From NCBI GenBank assembly GCA_965197795.1, contig OZ240228.1, positions 2,170,001-2,234,000 on the forward strand: a stretch of 64,000 nt of DNA, given 5' to 3'. Position 1 is the stretch's first letter, and each line of letters begins with the position of its first letter. This DNA is from WHTK01 sp965197795 (GTDB taxonomy: Bacteria; Chloroflexota; Dehalococcoidia; DSTF01; WHTK01). Of the stretch, positions 1 to 9,396 are shown one piece after another. A model generated the notes under the pieces. That model had not been told where the DNA came from, ran no database searches, and saw only the letters and a program-made list of their open reading frames with translations. A program made the position numbers and the translations under genes.

Positions 1-1
1 G

Positions 2-694
2 GCGCTGCTGACGCGCCCGATGGAATACGGCGCCGTGTATGCGGCGCAGCGTCTGTGGGACGACGACGGCCGCTATCACTACCGCATCGCCCAGTTCCTG
101 ATGCCCTTCTACACGATCATTCCCGGCAGCGGGTCGACGGTGGCCTTCAACGCCTGGGTACCGCTGGATGACCAGCACACGGTCCAGATTTCGTTCCGCA
201 GCAGCATTCGCGACGAGGTTAGGACCGACGAGAGGGACCACGTCGGCGACCCCTACACCCGCCTCGGCGGCTATCTGCCGTCAAACAGTGATCCGTTGTC
301 ACGATGGCGCTCGCCGGCGAACAGCCTCAACGACTATCTCCTGAGCTACGAGAATCAGCGCACCATCATGTTCTCCGGCATTCCCCGCGAGGGGAAGCTA
401 CAGGACATCGCCGTCATGGAGAGCATGGGCGCGATCGGCAACCGTCCTACGGAGCACCTTGGGCGCTCCGACGCGATGATCCTGCTCGTACGGCGCAGCC
501 TGATTGCCGCCGCCAGGGCACGCGCCGCCTCCGGGGAGCTTCATCCCACCATCGATAACCCGAAGCTCTATCGAGTCCGCTCCGCGGAGGTCATACTGCC
601 GCACGATGACGACTGGTTCGAGTCGACGACGCTCAACCGCCAGGTAGACGGCGGCGTCCGTCTCGAGGACTTCGTGACCGCGGCGGTTGTCTAG
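2..694 (+). CDS. Rieske aromatic-ring oxygenase, C-terminal part (runs in from left edge)
   Basis: The reading frame is open from the first bases of the window, so the N-terminal Rieske domain lies outside. What is visible is the catalytic-domain C-terminal half of a phthalate-dioxygenase-type oxygenase alpha subunit. It aligns by eye with the other four copies here: the AWVPLDDQH strand, the NDYLLSYENQR segment, a QDIAVMESMGAI stretch and the EHLGRSDAMILLVRR helix, all in the same order. The family uses a Rieske cluster to feed electrons to a mononuclear iron that activates O2 on aromatic substrates; here only the iron-domain tail can be judged. It ends at TAG 26 bases before a small ORF with its own ribosome-binding site, suggesting co-transcription. 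Confidence 0.88.
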   Translation, partial: ALLTRPMEYGAVYAAQRLWDDDGRYHYRIAQFLMPFYTIIPGSGSTVAFNAWVPLDDQHTVQISFRSSIRDEVRTDERDHVGDPYTRLGGYLPSNSDPLSRWRSPANSLNDYLLSYENQRTIMFSGIPREGKLQDIAVMESMGAIGNRPTEHLGRSDAMILLVRRSLIAAARARAASGELHPTIDNPKLYRVRSAEVILPHDDDWFESTTLNRQVDGGVRLEDFVTAAVV

Positions 695-720
695 ACAAGC
701 CGAAAAACGAGGAGGGATCG

Positions 721-918
721 ATGAGCGACACGGCCGAACCGCATCGCGCCGGCGGTACCGATGATGCGCTGCTAGAGGCCGCGATCGAGGCGGCCCGTCT
801 GCTCAGCGTCGCGATGCAAACAATGCGCGGCGAGCCGGAGCCCGCGTTCGCCAGCAAGGCGAACCTCGCGATACGCCGCATCTACGAGATCGACGCGGCA
901 CGCACCCACAACGGCTGA
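721..918 (+). CDS. Small hypothetical protein, 65 aa
   Basis: I do not recognise the family. The start is supported by a GAGGAGGG Shine-Dalgarno sequence a few bases upstream of the ATG. The product is acidic and mostly helical in composition, with alanine-rich segments around residues 15-35 and no membrane segment or cysteine. It sits directly behind the Rieske oxygenase tail and ahead of an MFS exporter on the same strand, so it is probably the distal gene of the oxygenase transcript. Frames on the opposite strand at this position lack any recognisable motif. Confidence 0.55.
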   Translation: MSDTAEPHRAGGTDDALLEAAIEAARLLSVAMQTMRGEPEPAFASKANLAIRRIYEIDAARTHNG

Positions 919-986
919 CCTAACCCGCTGACCTTGCCGACAACCACCCGACGCGAGCGCTCGCCTTGATTGCAGCGTAACGATTA

Positions 987-2195
987 ATGGCAACAACCCA
1001 GGAAGATCGTCCGCCGCTGGCCCACCCGGACTTTCGGGTCCTATGCGCGTCGACAATCTTCGCCGGCATCGGATTTCGCGGCCAGCTGGTGGTGCTCGGA
1101 TGGCTCCTGCTGGAGTCGTCGGACTCGGCCTTCATCGTCGGCCTGGGCATCGGCGTGCTGATGGCGCCGAACGCGCTGTTCGGCGTCCTGGGCGGCGCGA
1201 TCGCGGACCGCATCGACCGGCGGCTCATGCTGCGCTTTCTGGCTTTCGGGTCCGGTATCAATGCGGCCGTCCTGGGCGTCATCGTCCTCGGGGACGTCGA
1301 AATCTGGTTGATCCTGTTACTGACGTTCAGCAGTGGCTCCGTGTGGTCGGTGCAGCAAACGGCGCGCCAGAGCTATGCCTACGACCTGGTCGGCGCCGGC
1401 CGGGCGATCGGCGGCATCGCGCTGACCAACCTGGCGCAAAGGACCGGCGGCGTAGCCGGAGGCCTGGGAGGTGGAGCCATGGTGGCGCAGTGGGGGCCTG
1501 GGGAGGCTTACCTGGGACTCTCACTCGCGTTTCTGATCGCCGGCCTGCTCATGTTCTTGGCCCAATCGAGCGGCCAGGCAGCGCCTAGCGAGCGTAATCC
1601 CGTGTTGCGCAACCTGCGGGAATACTTCTCCGAGATCAAGATCAACCCGACGCTCACAGTACTGCTGGCGCTGATTGCCGCGGTCGAGGTGTTCGGCTTT
1701 TCACACCTATCCGCGCTGCCGATCCTAGTGCGTGACGAGCTCGGCAGAGGAGGCGGGACGCTGGGAGTGATAGCCGCGTTTTCCGCCGTAGGAGGCATGA
1801 TCAGCATTGCCCTTCTCTCGATCCGAGGCGACCTGAAACAAAAAGGCGTCGCCTTCCTCGCTGTACTCGGCTTATTCGGCGTGGCCGTGATGTTGCTGGG
1901 GGCCAGCCAGACGCTACTGCTGGCGATCGTGACGGTCACGATCGTGAGCGGCCTCGCGGCGCTCTCCGACGTCCTGTCCCAGAGCCTGGTGCAGGCAGCG
2001 GTGAGAAATGAAATGCGGGGCCGGGCCATGGGTTCCTGGACCCTCGCGATCGGCATCGCGCCGATCGGGCACCTGCAGATCGGCGCGCTGAGCGCGGCAG
2101 TCGGAGTATCCCTGGCGCTGCTCCTGAACGGAGCGGCGCTGCTCCTGCTGGCGATCGGGGCGAGCCTGGCGGTCAAGACTTTGAGGCGCCTGTAG
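987..2195 (+). CDS. MFS transporter (EntS/MFS_3-like), 402 aa
   Basis: This is a polytopic membrane protein with about twelve hydrophobic segments and the MFS motif-A loop after TM2 (GGAIADRIDRRLMLRF, about residue 69). The overall pattern, including the MRGRAMGSW loop near residue 345, resembles the MFS_3/EntS exporter branch, and the same branch recurs at 37.2-38.5 kb. It probably exports a small organic molecule; the substrate cannot be read from sequence. The ATG at 987 has only a weak ribosome-binding site, but the protein begins shortly before the first membrane helix as expected. It lies between Rieske oxygenase and hydantoinase genes on the same strand. Confidence 0.85.
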   Translation: MATTQEDRPPLAHPDFRVLCASTIFAGIGFRGQLVVLGWLLLESSDSAFIVGLGIGVLMAPNALFGVLGGAIADRIDRRLMLRFLAFGSGINAAVLGVIVLGDVEIWLILLLTFSSGSVWSVQQTARQSYAYDLVGAGRAIGGIALTNLAQRTGGVAGGLGGGAMVAQWGPGEAYLGLSLAFLIAGLLMFLAQSSGQAAPSERNPVLRNLREYFSEIKINPTLTVLLALIAAVEVFGFSHLSALPILVRDELGRGGGTLGVIAAFSAVGGMISIALLSIRGDLKQKGVAFLAVLGLFGVAVMLLGASQTLLLAIVTVTIVSGLAALSDVLSQSLVQAAVRNEMRGRAMGSWTLAIGIAPIGHLQIGALSAAVGVSLALLLNGAALLLLAIGASLAVKTLRRL

Positions 2196-2387
2196 GCCCG
2201 GACGCCTCACATCGAGCTGTAACCTGCCGCCTTCGGAGTGGGAGCAGAGCCGCCACGAACGTCTGCGACACATCAGGTACCATTAATCTGCTAATCTGCG
2301 GCTCTCATACCGAAGCCTCAATGAGGGGTGGCTTTACTTACGGACGAGGCGACTGGCGGTCGCCCCGACAACTCTGGAGCGAAGCGC

Positions 2388-4457
2388 ATGCAGCGCAACC
2401 GAGTGGCCATAGACATCGGCGGCACCTTCACCGATCTGGTGTGCTACGACGAGATCAGTGGCCAGGTACACACCAGCAAGGTGTCGACGACACCGCAGGA
2501 CCTCTCGACAGGCATCCTTGCGGCACTGCAAAGCGTTGTCACTGACCTGTCCAGCGTGGCCTTTTTCGTCCACGGTTCGACCGCCGGCCTCAACGCCTTC
2601 CTCGAGCGCAAGGGGACGGACGTAGCCCTGATCACGACGCGTGGATTTCGAGACGTCTACGAGATAGGCCGGGCCAACCGGCCGGAGATGTACAACCTCC
2701 ACTATCGAAAGCCGACGCCGCTGGTGCCGCGCCGGCACGTCTTCGAGATAACGGAGCGGACCACCTACGACGGCACGATCGAAGAGCCCCTGGACGAAGA
2801 CGAGCTTCAGATCCTGGCGACAAGACTCGCCGCCAAGGGATTCAAGGCGATAGCGGTCTGCTTCTTGCACGCCTACGTGAACCCGGAGCAGGAAGTCCGG
2901 GCCGGGGAGATCCTGCGCCGGCTGCTGCCCGACGTTCACGTGTCGCTTTCGCACGAGGTAGCGAGTGAATGGCGCGAGTACGAGCGCACGTCAACCACCG
3001 TGATCAACGCCTATATCGCGCCGATTATGGAAAGCTACCTTGGTACGTTGGAGGAGAAGCTGGCCGGTGGGCTGCAAGCGCCGGTCCACATCATGCAGTC
3101 GAACGGCGGCGTGATGACTTCGCAGGTAGCCCGCAGCAAGCCGATCCAGACCCTGTTCTCGGGGCCGGTGGGCGGCGCCATCGGGCTGACGGCGCTCGGC
3201 AGATCGCTTGGTCTGACGAATCTGATCGGCATCGACATGGGCGGCACCAGCTTTGACGTCAGCCTGGTGATCGACGGCGCATCGGAGCAGGTCACGCAGT
3301 ATTCGCTCGAGGGTCACCCGATCCTGACGCCCGTGGTGAAGATCCACACGGTGGGCGCCGGCGGCGGCAGCATCGCCTCCGTCGAAGGCGGCGGCCTCCG
3401 GGTCGGCCCGGCCAGCGCCGGCGCGGAACCCGGACCGGCCTGTTACGGCCGCGGCGGGACCGAGCCCACCGTCACGGACGCCAACGTGGTCCTCGGCCGG
3501 GTCGACCCCGAGTTCTTCCTCGGTGGCCAGATGCGGCTCGACCGGGACCTGGCGCGCGACGCACTCGCCCGTGTCGGCGGTGAGCTGTCCCTCTTGGCTG
3601 AGGAGCTGGCGGAGGGTGTTTGCCGCGTCGTCAACGCGAACATGGCCAACGCGATTCGCAGGATCACGGTCGAGCAGGGCCTGGACCCGCGTGACTTCGC
3701 GCTCGTCGCCTTCGGCGGGGCGGGACCGATGCACGCCGTGTTCCTGGCCGACGAATTGGATATATCGAGGGTTGTCATCCCCAACTCGCCCGGCAACTTT
3801 TCGGCCTCGGGCATGCTGCAGACGGACATTCAGCACGACGTGGCGCAGGCGGCATACCGGCGTATGACCGAAGCAACCGAGCAGCAGATCAGCGCGGAGC
3901 TGGCGCTGGCCGAAGAGCGCGGCGCGAGGATCCTGAGCGACGACGGGGTAGCTCCGGAGGAGATGTACTTCGCCCGCTCGGCCGAGATGCGCTACGTCGG
4001 TCAGGAGTACGCGCTGCAAATCCCGTTCCCCGGTAACCAGTGCAGCCAGGAAGCGTTGAACCAGCTGCCCGAACTGTTTCATCGATCGCACCAGGTCCGC
4101 TACGGCCACAGCAACTCTGCTGAGGCGGTGGAGCTGGTGAACCTGCGCGTGACGGCGCTGGGGCGAATCGACAAGCCACCTCTGGCTCCCGTGGCCGACC
4201 CTGGCGTGCCGAGCAAACCCGCGACCAGTTCGCAGCGAATGGTCTACTTCGAAGGCGCGCAGCAGCCGGCGGCGATCTACCTTCGTTCGACCCTCCTGCC
4301 TGGCAATCAGATCATGGGTCCGGCCATCGTGGAAGAGGAGTCGTGCACCACCGTGACCCCGCCCGGCTTCTCGGTTGACGTTGACGAGTTCGGGAATCTC
4401 AATATCTCGCCGCGGGCTTCTACTGATACGCTTACTGGGACTGCTGGAAGGACATAG
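2388..4457 (+). CDS. hyuA: Hydantoinase/oxoprolinase subunit A (HyuA-like), 689 aa
   Basis: This is the ATP-dependent N-methylhydantoinase A / acetone-carboxylase beta family. The N-terminal DIGGTFTDLV phosphate-binding motif lies at about residues 8-17, and a second actin-like motif, IGIDMGGTSFDVSLV, near residue 280, so both the Hydant_A_N and Hydantoinase_A domains are complete. A GTG start at 2328 is possible, but ATG 2388 is preferred because GGAG lies 8 bases before it and it places the phosphate loop at the usual distance from the N-terminus. hyuB starts four bases after the stop, so the two subunits are co-translated. Family members hydrolyse or carboxylate cyclic amides, 5-oxoproline or ketones with ATP; the substrate is not predictable. 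Confidence 0.93.
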   Translation: MQRNRVAIDIGGTFTDLVCYDEISGQVHTSKVSTTPQDLSTGILAALQSVVTDLSSVAFFVHGSTAGLNAFLERKGTDVALITTRGFRDVYEIGRANRPEMYNLHYRKPTPLVPRRHVFEITERTTYDGTIEEPLDEDELQILATRLAAKGFKAIAVCFLHAYVNPEQEVRAGEILRRLLPDVHVSLSHEVASEWREYERTSTTVINAYIAPIMESYLGTLEEKLAGGLQAPVHIMQSNGGVMTSQVARSKPIQTLFSGPVGGAIGLTALGRSLGLTNLIGIDMGGTSFDVSLVIDGASEQVTQYSLEGHPILTPVVKIHTVGAGGGSIASVEGGGLRVGPASAGAEPGPACYGRGGTEPTVTDANVVLGRVDPEFFLGGQMRLDRDLARDALARVGGELSLLAEELAEGVCRVVNANMANAIRRITVEQGLDPRDFALVAFGGAGPMHAVFLADELDISRVVIPNSPGNFSASGMLQTDIQHDVAQAAYRRMTEATEQQISAELALAEERGARILSDDGVAPEEMYFARSAEMRYVGQEYALQIPFPGNQCSQEALNQLPELFHRSHQVRYGHSNSAEAVELVNLRVTALGRIDKPPLAPVADPGVPSKPATSSQRMVYFEGAQQPAAIYLRSTLLPGNQIMGPAIVEEESCTTVTPPGFSVDVDEFGNLNISPRASTDTLTGTAGRT

Positions 4458-4461
4458 ACGA

Positions 4462-6201
4462 ATGACGATTGCTCAGAGACCTCAGGGCTCGAGCCTGGTT
4501 GGCTCCAGGGCCGACGCGATAACCACCGAGATCATTCGCAATGCCTTCCTCTCGGCTGCCGAGGAGATGAACGTCAACCTGGCCCGCAGCGCCTACACGC
4601 CGATCATCTACGAGATGAAGGACTGCTCGGTCGCGCTGTTCAACGAGCGGATCGAGCTGCTCGGCCAGGCCCCGGGTCTGCCGTTGTTCGTAGGGGCGCT
4701 CGATGCGGCGATCAGCGCAACGGTTGAGCACTTCGGCGCGGAGAACATGAAGGACGGCGACGTCTACGTCCTCAACGACTCCTACCTCACGGGCAGCCAC
4801 CTCAACGACGTAACGATCCTGTCGCCGGTCTTCTGGGAGGGTGCGCTGGTCGGCTACGCCGTCACGGTCGCCCACTGGATCGACATCGGCTCGATGGACC
4901 CCGGCCTGACGCTGCGGGCCACCGAGATTTACCAGGAAGGCTACCGCCTTGGGCCGACGCTGCTTATCGAAGCCGGCCGCGAGCGCCGGGAAGTCATCGA
5001 CTTCGTTAGCCTGAATAGCCGAATGCCGCTTTCGATCCTCGGCGACATGCAGGCGATGATCGCGGCCTGCCGGACCGGCGAGCGCCAGTACAAGGCGATC
5101 CTCGAGAAGTTCGGCCGCGGCGCCGTGGAGGACGCGAGCGCCAGCATCTTCGCTCAGTGCGAGCAGCTCGACCGCGAAGCAATCGCCGCGATCCCGGACG
5201 GGACGTACACGGCGGAGGGTTGCCTGGACAACGACGGCCATACGGACGAGACGTTGCCGGTCCGTGTCACCATCACGGTCGAGGGCTCAGAGATGAGCGT
5301 CGACCTGACGGGCTCCAGCCCGCAGCGTCGAGCCTGTGTGAACGCCGGGCGCCCGTACACGATCTCAGCGCTGCGGCTCGCGTTCAAGTTCCTCTTCAAT
5401 CCCGACGTGCCGGTCACCGGCGGCAGCTTCCGGCCGCTGCACATCAATGTCCCGCCGCGTTCCATTCTCGCGGCCGAGGAGCCGGCTCCAACTCAGCGCG
5501 CGGCGACGCCCCTGGGGCTGGTCATCGACATGTTCATCCGGGCGTTGGCCGACGCGGTGCCCGAACGCGTGGCGGCCAACCAGTGCGCCGACCCGATGAA
5601 CGTCTACCTGACGGGGACGGACCCGCGTAACGGCCGCCGATTCATCGGCGGCGAAGCGCTCGGCATTGGTTGGGGAGGTCATGCAGACGGCGACGGAGAG
5701 AGCGCCCTGATCAACTACGGCGGCGGCGACCTGAAGAACTTCCCGGTAGAGACGCTGGAGCAGCGCTACCCGCTGAAAATCCGGCGATTCGAACTGGAGC
5801 CTGACTCCGGCGGACCGGGGCGCTATCGCGGCGGGCTTGCCGAGGTGCGCGAGATCGAGATGCGTGCCGATGAGTCAGACGTCAGCCTCTGGTTCGAGCG
5901 CTCCGTGACCCCCGGCCTCGGCCTGTTCGGCGGTCACACCGGTTCGACGCCGCGCGTCTTGATGAACGCCGGGCAGACGGACGAACATACCCTGCTCAAG
6001 GTGAATCACCAGGCGATGTCACGAGGCACGACGATCGAAGCGCACACCGGCGGCGGCGGCGGCTACGGACCGCCCGAGGAGCGCGACCGCGCGCTCGTGC
6101 TGGAGGACGTGGCCAACGGCTACGTCACGCCGGAAGCGGCGCTGCGAGACTACGGCCTGACCAGCCAGGAACTCGAAGCCGGGTTCGAAAACCTGCGCTA
6201 G
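4462..6201 (+). CDS. hyuB: Hydantoinase/oxoprolinase subunit B (HyuB-like), 579 aa
   Basis: This is the partner of HyuA (Hydantoinase_B family). Recognisable segments include TTEIIRNAFLSAAEEM near the N-terminus, NDSYLTGSHLNDVTIL, the QRAATPLGLVIDMF region and the terminal HTGGGGGYGPPEER loop typical of the family. The frame extends upstream into hyuA, but ATG 4462 is preferred: it follows GGAAGG and matches the usual family start. The stop codon TAG overlaps, within the palindrome CTAG, the stop of the convergent peptidase gene, leaving no room for a separate terminator. Together the A and B subunits form an ATP-dependent cyclic-amide hydrolase or related carboxylase. Confidence 0.93.
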   Translation: MTIAQRPQGSSLVGSRADAITTEIIRNAFLSAAEEMNVNLARSAYTPIIYEMKDCSVALFNERIELLGQAPGLPLFVGALDAAISATVEHFGAENMKDGDVYVLNDSYLTGSHLNDVTILSPVFWEGALVGYAVTVAHWIDIGSMDPGLTLRATEIYQEGYRLGPTLLIEAGRERREVIDFVSLNSRMPLSILGDMQAMIAACRTGERQYKAILEKFGRGAVEDASASIFAQCEQLDREAIAAIPDGTYTAEGCLDNDGHTDETLPVRVTITVEGSEMSVDLTGSSPQRRACVNAGRPYTISALRLAFKFLFNPDVPVTGGSFRPLHINVPPRSILAAEEPAPTQRAATPLGLVIDMFIRALADAVPERVAANQCADPMNVYLTGTDPRNGRRFIGGEALGIGWGGHADGDGESALINYGGGDLKNFPVETLEQRYPLKIRRFELEPDSGGPGRYRGGLAEVREIEMRADESDVSLWFERSVTPGLGLFGGHTGSTPRVLMNAGQTDEHTLLKVNHQAMSRGTTIEAHTGGGGGYGPPEERDRALVLEDVANGYVTPEAALRDYGLTSQELEAGFENLR

Positions 6202-7349
6202 TTCACGACTATCGGTTTTCGATCGTAGTTCGTCAGCGGCCGGCCACCCTCCGGCCCAACGACTATGACATCCTCGATGCGGTTGCCGATGCGGCCGGGG
6301 ATGAAGATACTCGGTTCGACGGTGAAGCACATCCCTTCCTCGACAGTCCTCGCGTCTCCCTTATCGAGGAAGGGATGCTCGTGCACGTCGAGGCCAATGC
6401 CGTGGCCGAGTCGATGCGTGAAGTGCTCCCCGTAGCCGGCGTCGGTTATCACCTTGCGGGCCAGCGCGTCGACCTGTTCAGCCGTATTGCGTCCCGATTG
6501 CAGCGCCTCGATCCCGACGCGCTGCGACTCCACTACGACTTCGTGGATGCGCAGGTACTCCTCGGTAGGCTCGCCGAGGTAGATGGTCCTGCCGAAGTCG
6601 TAGCAGTACTCGTCGAGCACCGACCCGAAGTCGAAGAGCAGCGCGTTGCTATACTCCAGGGCGCGCGAGCTGGCTTTGTCAGCCAGCGGCCGGTTCTCGC
6701 TGGGGCCCATCTGCCAGACGTTGGTGGTGAAGGAGGGCCAGAAGGCGCCGTGGTTCACCATGAGACGGTCGATCTCCCAGCACACGTCGAGCTCGGTCTG
6801 CCCCGACCCAGGCTTGAGGAAGGCGGTTATTTCGTCCATGGTCTGCTCGACGATCGCGCCGGCACGGGCCAGCAGGTCAAGCTCCTCTTCAGATTTGTGC
6901 ATCCGCATTGGTCTCAGGACCTTCGAGGCGAGTAGCGTGGAGGCGCCAGGGCGAGCCTGCTGAATGTCCAGCACCAGCTCGGCCGGGGCCCTGTCCTCGA
7001 TGGCGATCGCGATCGCGCCGTGGCCCGGCTCGAATGCCTCAAACGTATCGGCCAGGAACTGGACCGGATCTGCCAAGTCGGGCAACACGCGAACATCGAG
7101 GTCGAGGTTATTGGCCAGCCAGAAGTCCTTGATCATCCTCGGCACCACCAGCGTCGGCCCGTGTTTGAGGCCCAGCAACAGTCCTTCGACCCAGCCGCCG
7201 TTGCGGACGATGTTGCCGAACGTCGGCGCGCGGCGTTTCCAGCCTGTCAGGTAGTACGCGTTCGCGCCGGGCGACAGGTACATGAGGCTTATGCCGAGCT
7301 CATCCATCCGGGCTCGGGCCTGCTCGATTCGCGCTTTGAAGTCAGCCAA
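6198..7349 (-). CDS. M24 family metallopeptidase (Xaa-Pro dipeptidase/creatinase-like), 383 aa
   Basis: An N-terminal creatinase-type domain (about residues 5-140) is followed by the pita-bread fold. Metal-site segments are intact: FDFGSVLDEYCYDFGRT carries two Asp, HRLGHGIGLDVHEHP the His, and EEGMCFTVEPS plus IEDVIVV the two acidic ligands. Family members cleave Xaa-Pro dipeptides or C-N bonds of creatine-like amides. The start is TTG at 7349, supported by AGGGAGG six bases upstream; no ATG is placed nearby. It converges on hyuB, sharing the stop palindrome, and its 5' end overlaps the remnant SDR gene. Proximity to hyuAB suggests processing of an N-carbamoyl or amide product, which is inference. 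Confidence 0.92.
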   Translation of the reverse strand: MADFKARIEQARARMDELGISLMYLSPGANAYYLTGWKRRAPTFGNIVRNGGWVEGLLLGLKHGPTLVVPRMIKDFWLANNLDLDVRVLPDLADPVQFLADTFEAFEPGHGAIAIAIEDRAPAELVLDIQQARPGASTLLASKVLRPMRMHKSEEELDLLARAGAIVEQTMDEITAFLKPGSGQTELDVCWEIDRLMVNHGAFWPSFTTNVWQMGPSENRPLADKASSRALEYSNALLFDFGSVLDEYCYDFGRTIYLGEPTEEYLRIHEVVVESQRVGIEALQSGRNTAEQVDALARKVITDAGYGEHFTHRLGHGIGLDVHEHPFLDKGDARTVEEGMCFTVEPSIFIPGRIGNRIEDVIVVGPEGGRPLTNYDRKPIVVN

Positions 7350-7584
7350 TGTGGGCCTCCCTGGTGTTCTGATTCATCAAGTCTGGTTTCGATACGTCAG
7401 CGACGGTCCTGAAAACCTCAAGGCCCTCGGCTCGCAGTTCATGCACGGTTGCGTCGAGCACCGGCGCTCCCACGTCCACCATGACGACTCGCATGCCCTC
7501 TCGGGCGAAACGCTCGGAGAACGGGCGCCCCAGTCCGCTCGCGGCGCCCGTTACTACGGCCAGTTTGCCGGCGAACTTATCCAT
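7342..7584 (-). pseudogene. Short-chain dehydrogenase/reductase remnant (N-terminal Rossmann part only)
   Basis: Translation from the ATG at 7584 gives LAVVTGAASGLGRPFSERF, the TGxxxGxG cofactor loop, followed by a second beta strand (MRVVMVDV), and then stops after about 80 residues. A TTG 14 codons further upstream is an alternative start. A normal SDR has about 250 residues with NNAG and YxxxK further on; neither exists here, because the frame ends inside the start of the M24 peptidase gene. It is best read as a truncated remnant left by a deletion that fused the locus to the peptidase. Confidence 0.75.
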
Positions 7585-7923
7585 ATCCTCGACCGTCACC
7601 TTGCCCGGCTTCCCGTCAGGCTTCAAATCGCAATGCTAGCGCATTGGCAAGTCCACGAGGGAGCCCTCGCACCTGCGTTGGCAGCCAGGCAAGGCCTCCA
7701 AATGAGATCATCATTGGGATCGGAAGGTGGCAATCGGTCGTAGGGCGCGCGCCCTCGGCATGCAGCGTTTGCCGTGAGGAAAACCTGTAACCGGACGAAG
7801 ATCAATGCAGGACGGCAGCGCGACTTTCTTTAGCTTCAGCGAAGGTAGAGAATGAGACGTAATCGCGAACTTCGTGCCAGCTACCCACGTGGCCTGGCTA
7901 CCAGGCAGGAAAGGAAGACTTAG
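7585..7923. other. Intergenic region upstream of Rieske oxygenase
   Basis: I see no convincing gene here. Near its right end, a 6-bp hairpin with a three-base loop (GCCTGG-CTA-CCAGGC, 7892-7906) sits immediately before the AGGAAAGGAAG ribosome-binding region of the oxygenase at 7924. It could affect initiation, but such a short hairpin can occur by chance. Confidence 0.4.
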
Positions 7924-9369
7924 ATGCTGAGCCTACAAGACAACGAAATCCTCACACGGGTTGGGCCCGGCACGCCGGTTGGTGAGCTGATGCGCGAGTA
8001 CTGGGTCCCGGCGCTGCCCTCGAGCGAGTTCCCGGAGCCTGACTCCCCGCCCAAGCGCATGCGCCTACTCGGCGAGAACCTCGTAATGTTCCGCGACAGC
8101 GAAGGCAAGATGGGCTGCTTCGTCGAGTCCTGTCCACACCGCGGCGCCTCCCTGTTCTTCGGACGCAACGAAGAGACCGGCCTGCGTTGCGTCTATCACG
8201 GCTGGAAGTACGACACGACGGGCGCCTGCGTCGACATGCCGTCGGAGCCGGCCGAATCGAACTTCAAGAGCAAGGTCCGCGTCAAGGCTTATCCCTGCAA
8301 CGACGTCAACCACCTGGTCTGGATCTACATGGGACACCGCGAGGTCCCGCCGCCGTTCCCGGCGTTCGAGGTCAACACACTGCCTCCGGAAAATGTGTCG
8401 CCTCCCGTGATCATGATGGAGGAGTCCAACTGGTTCCAGAACCTCGAGGGTGACACCGACTCCAACCACCTCGACTACCTGCACTCACGGCTGGATGCCT
8501 TCCGCTGGCGCCTCTTCGACGAAAAGCCCAAGGAGGGTTCCCGTCCCGGGCCGTTCCAGGGAGTCTGGAGCGACAAGATGCCGCGGCTGGACGTTCACTT
8601 CACGGACTATGGCTGCTTCTACTCAGGGCGCCGCCGCTGGGATGATGAGTTCAACCATCGCAAAGTCGGCGACACCACGTCCTACGAGTGGCATCGCATC
8701 AACCAGTTCATCTTCCCGTTCCACACCATGATCACGGGCGCCGACCAGGTCTCGTTGCGCTCGTTCGTCCCTCTGGACGACAACTGGGCCATGCTGATCT
8801 CGCAGCGTGGCAGCCTCACCGAGGCTATTTACGACCCGAAAGACGAACACCAGAGTCCGCTCGAGACCCAGATCGGCTTCGTGGAGCGCAGCAGCGATCC
8901 CCGTACCTACTTCTACACGAAGGCCAACAAGCACAACGACTACCTGCGCGACTACGAACAGGAGCGCACGAATTGGGTCACCGGCGTTCCCGCCATCGGG
9001 AACCTGCAGGACCGCGCCATGACGGAACTGATGTCGAACGAAAAGGGAGAGGTCATTTACGACCGCTCCCGCGAGCATCTCGGCTCGTTGGACGTCATGT
9101 GCATCGCGGTTCGACGCCAGGTCTTGAAGGCGGCGAAGACGTTGCGAGACACCGGCGTCACGCCGGCCAACGTCGACAACGTGCAGCTCGACCGCGTCCG
9201 GCACGCTACCGTCGTATTGCCCGAGGGCGCCGACTGGGTGACGCAAACGCAGCAGATGCGTCAGTCAGACTCCGGCCTGCCGGTCGCCTTCGACCGCAAG
9301 CCTCTGGCTGACCTGGGCCTGGCCCCGGCGGAAGCCCCAACCGACGTCCCGGTGGTCGGCGGCAGCTAA
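7924..9369 (+). CDS. Rieske aromatic-ring-hydroxylating oxygenase, alpha subunit, 481 aa
   Basis: This is a complete phthalate-dioxygenase-type alpha subunit. The Rieske [2Fe-2S] ligands are C70, H72, C89 and H92 (CPHRG and CVYHGW). The mononuclear iron motif DSNHLDYLH (Asp, then His-x4-His) is at about residues 179-187. The C-terminal part has the NDYLRDYEQER and REHLGSLDVMCIAVRR segments shared with its paralogs. The ATG is preceded by GGAAAGGAAG. Family enzymes hydroxylate or demethylate aromatic acids, taking electrons from a separate reductase not found nearby. It resembles the 40996 copy more than the others. A strong terminator follows. Confidence 0.95.
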   Translation: MLSLQDNEILTRVGPGTPVGELMREYWVPALPSSEFPEPDSPPKRMRLLGENLVMFRDSEGKMGCFVESCPHRGASLFFGRNEETGLRCVYHGWKYDTTGACVDMPSEPAESNFKSKVRVKAYPCNDVNHLVWIYMGHREVPPPFPAFEVNTLPPENVSPPVIMMEESNWFQNLEGDTDSNHLDYLHSRLDAFRWRLFDEKPKEGSRPGPFQGVWSDKMPRLDVHFTDYGCFYSGRRRWDDEFNHRKVGDTTSYEWHRINQFIFPFHTMITGADQVSLRSFVPLDDNWAMLISQRGSLTEAIYDPKDEHQSPLETQIGFVERSSDPRTYFYTKANKHNDYLRDYEQERTNWVTGVPAIGNLQDRAMTELMSNEKGEVIYDRSREHLGSLDVMCIAVRRQVLKAAKTLRDTGVTPANVDNVQLDRVRHATVVLPEGADWVTQTQQMRQSDSGLPVAFDRKPLADLGLAPAEAPTDVPVVGGS

Positions 9370-9396
9370 ACAAGCCGCAACCGCGATCGCGGAACG

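Noticed and set aside
2991..4109. Long leftward open frame (372 aa) antisense to hyuA
   Set aside because: Arg/Asp-rich composition, no motif, no ribosome-binding site; it mirrors the codon structure of hyuA.
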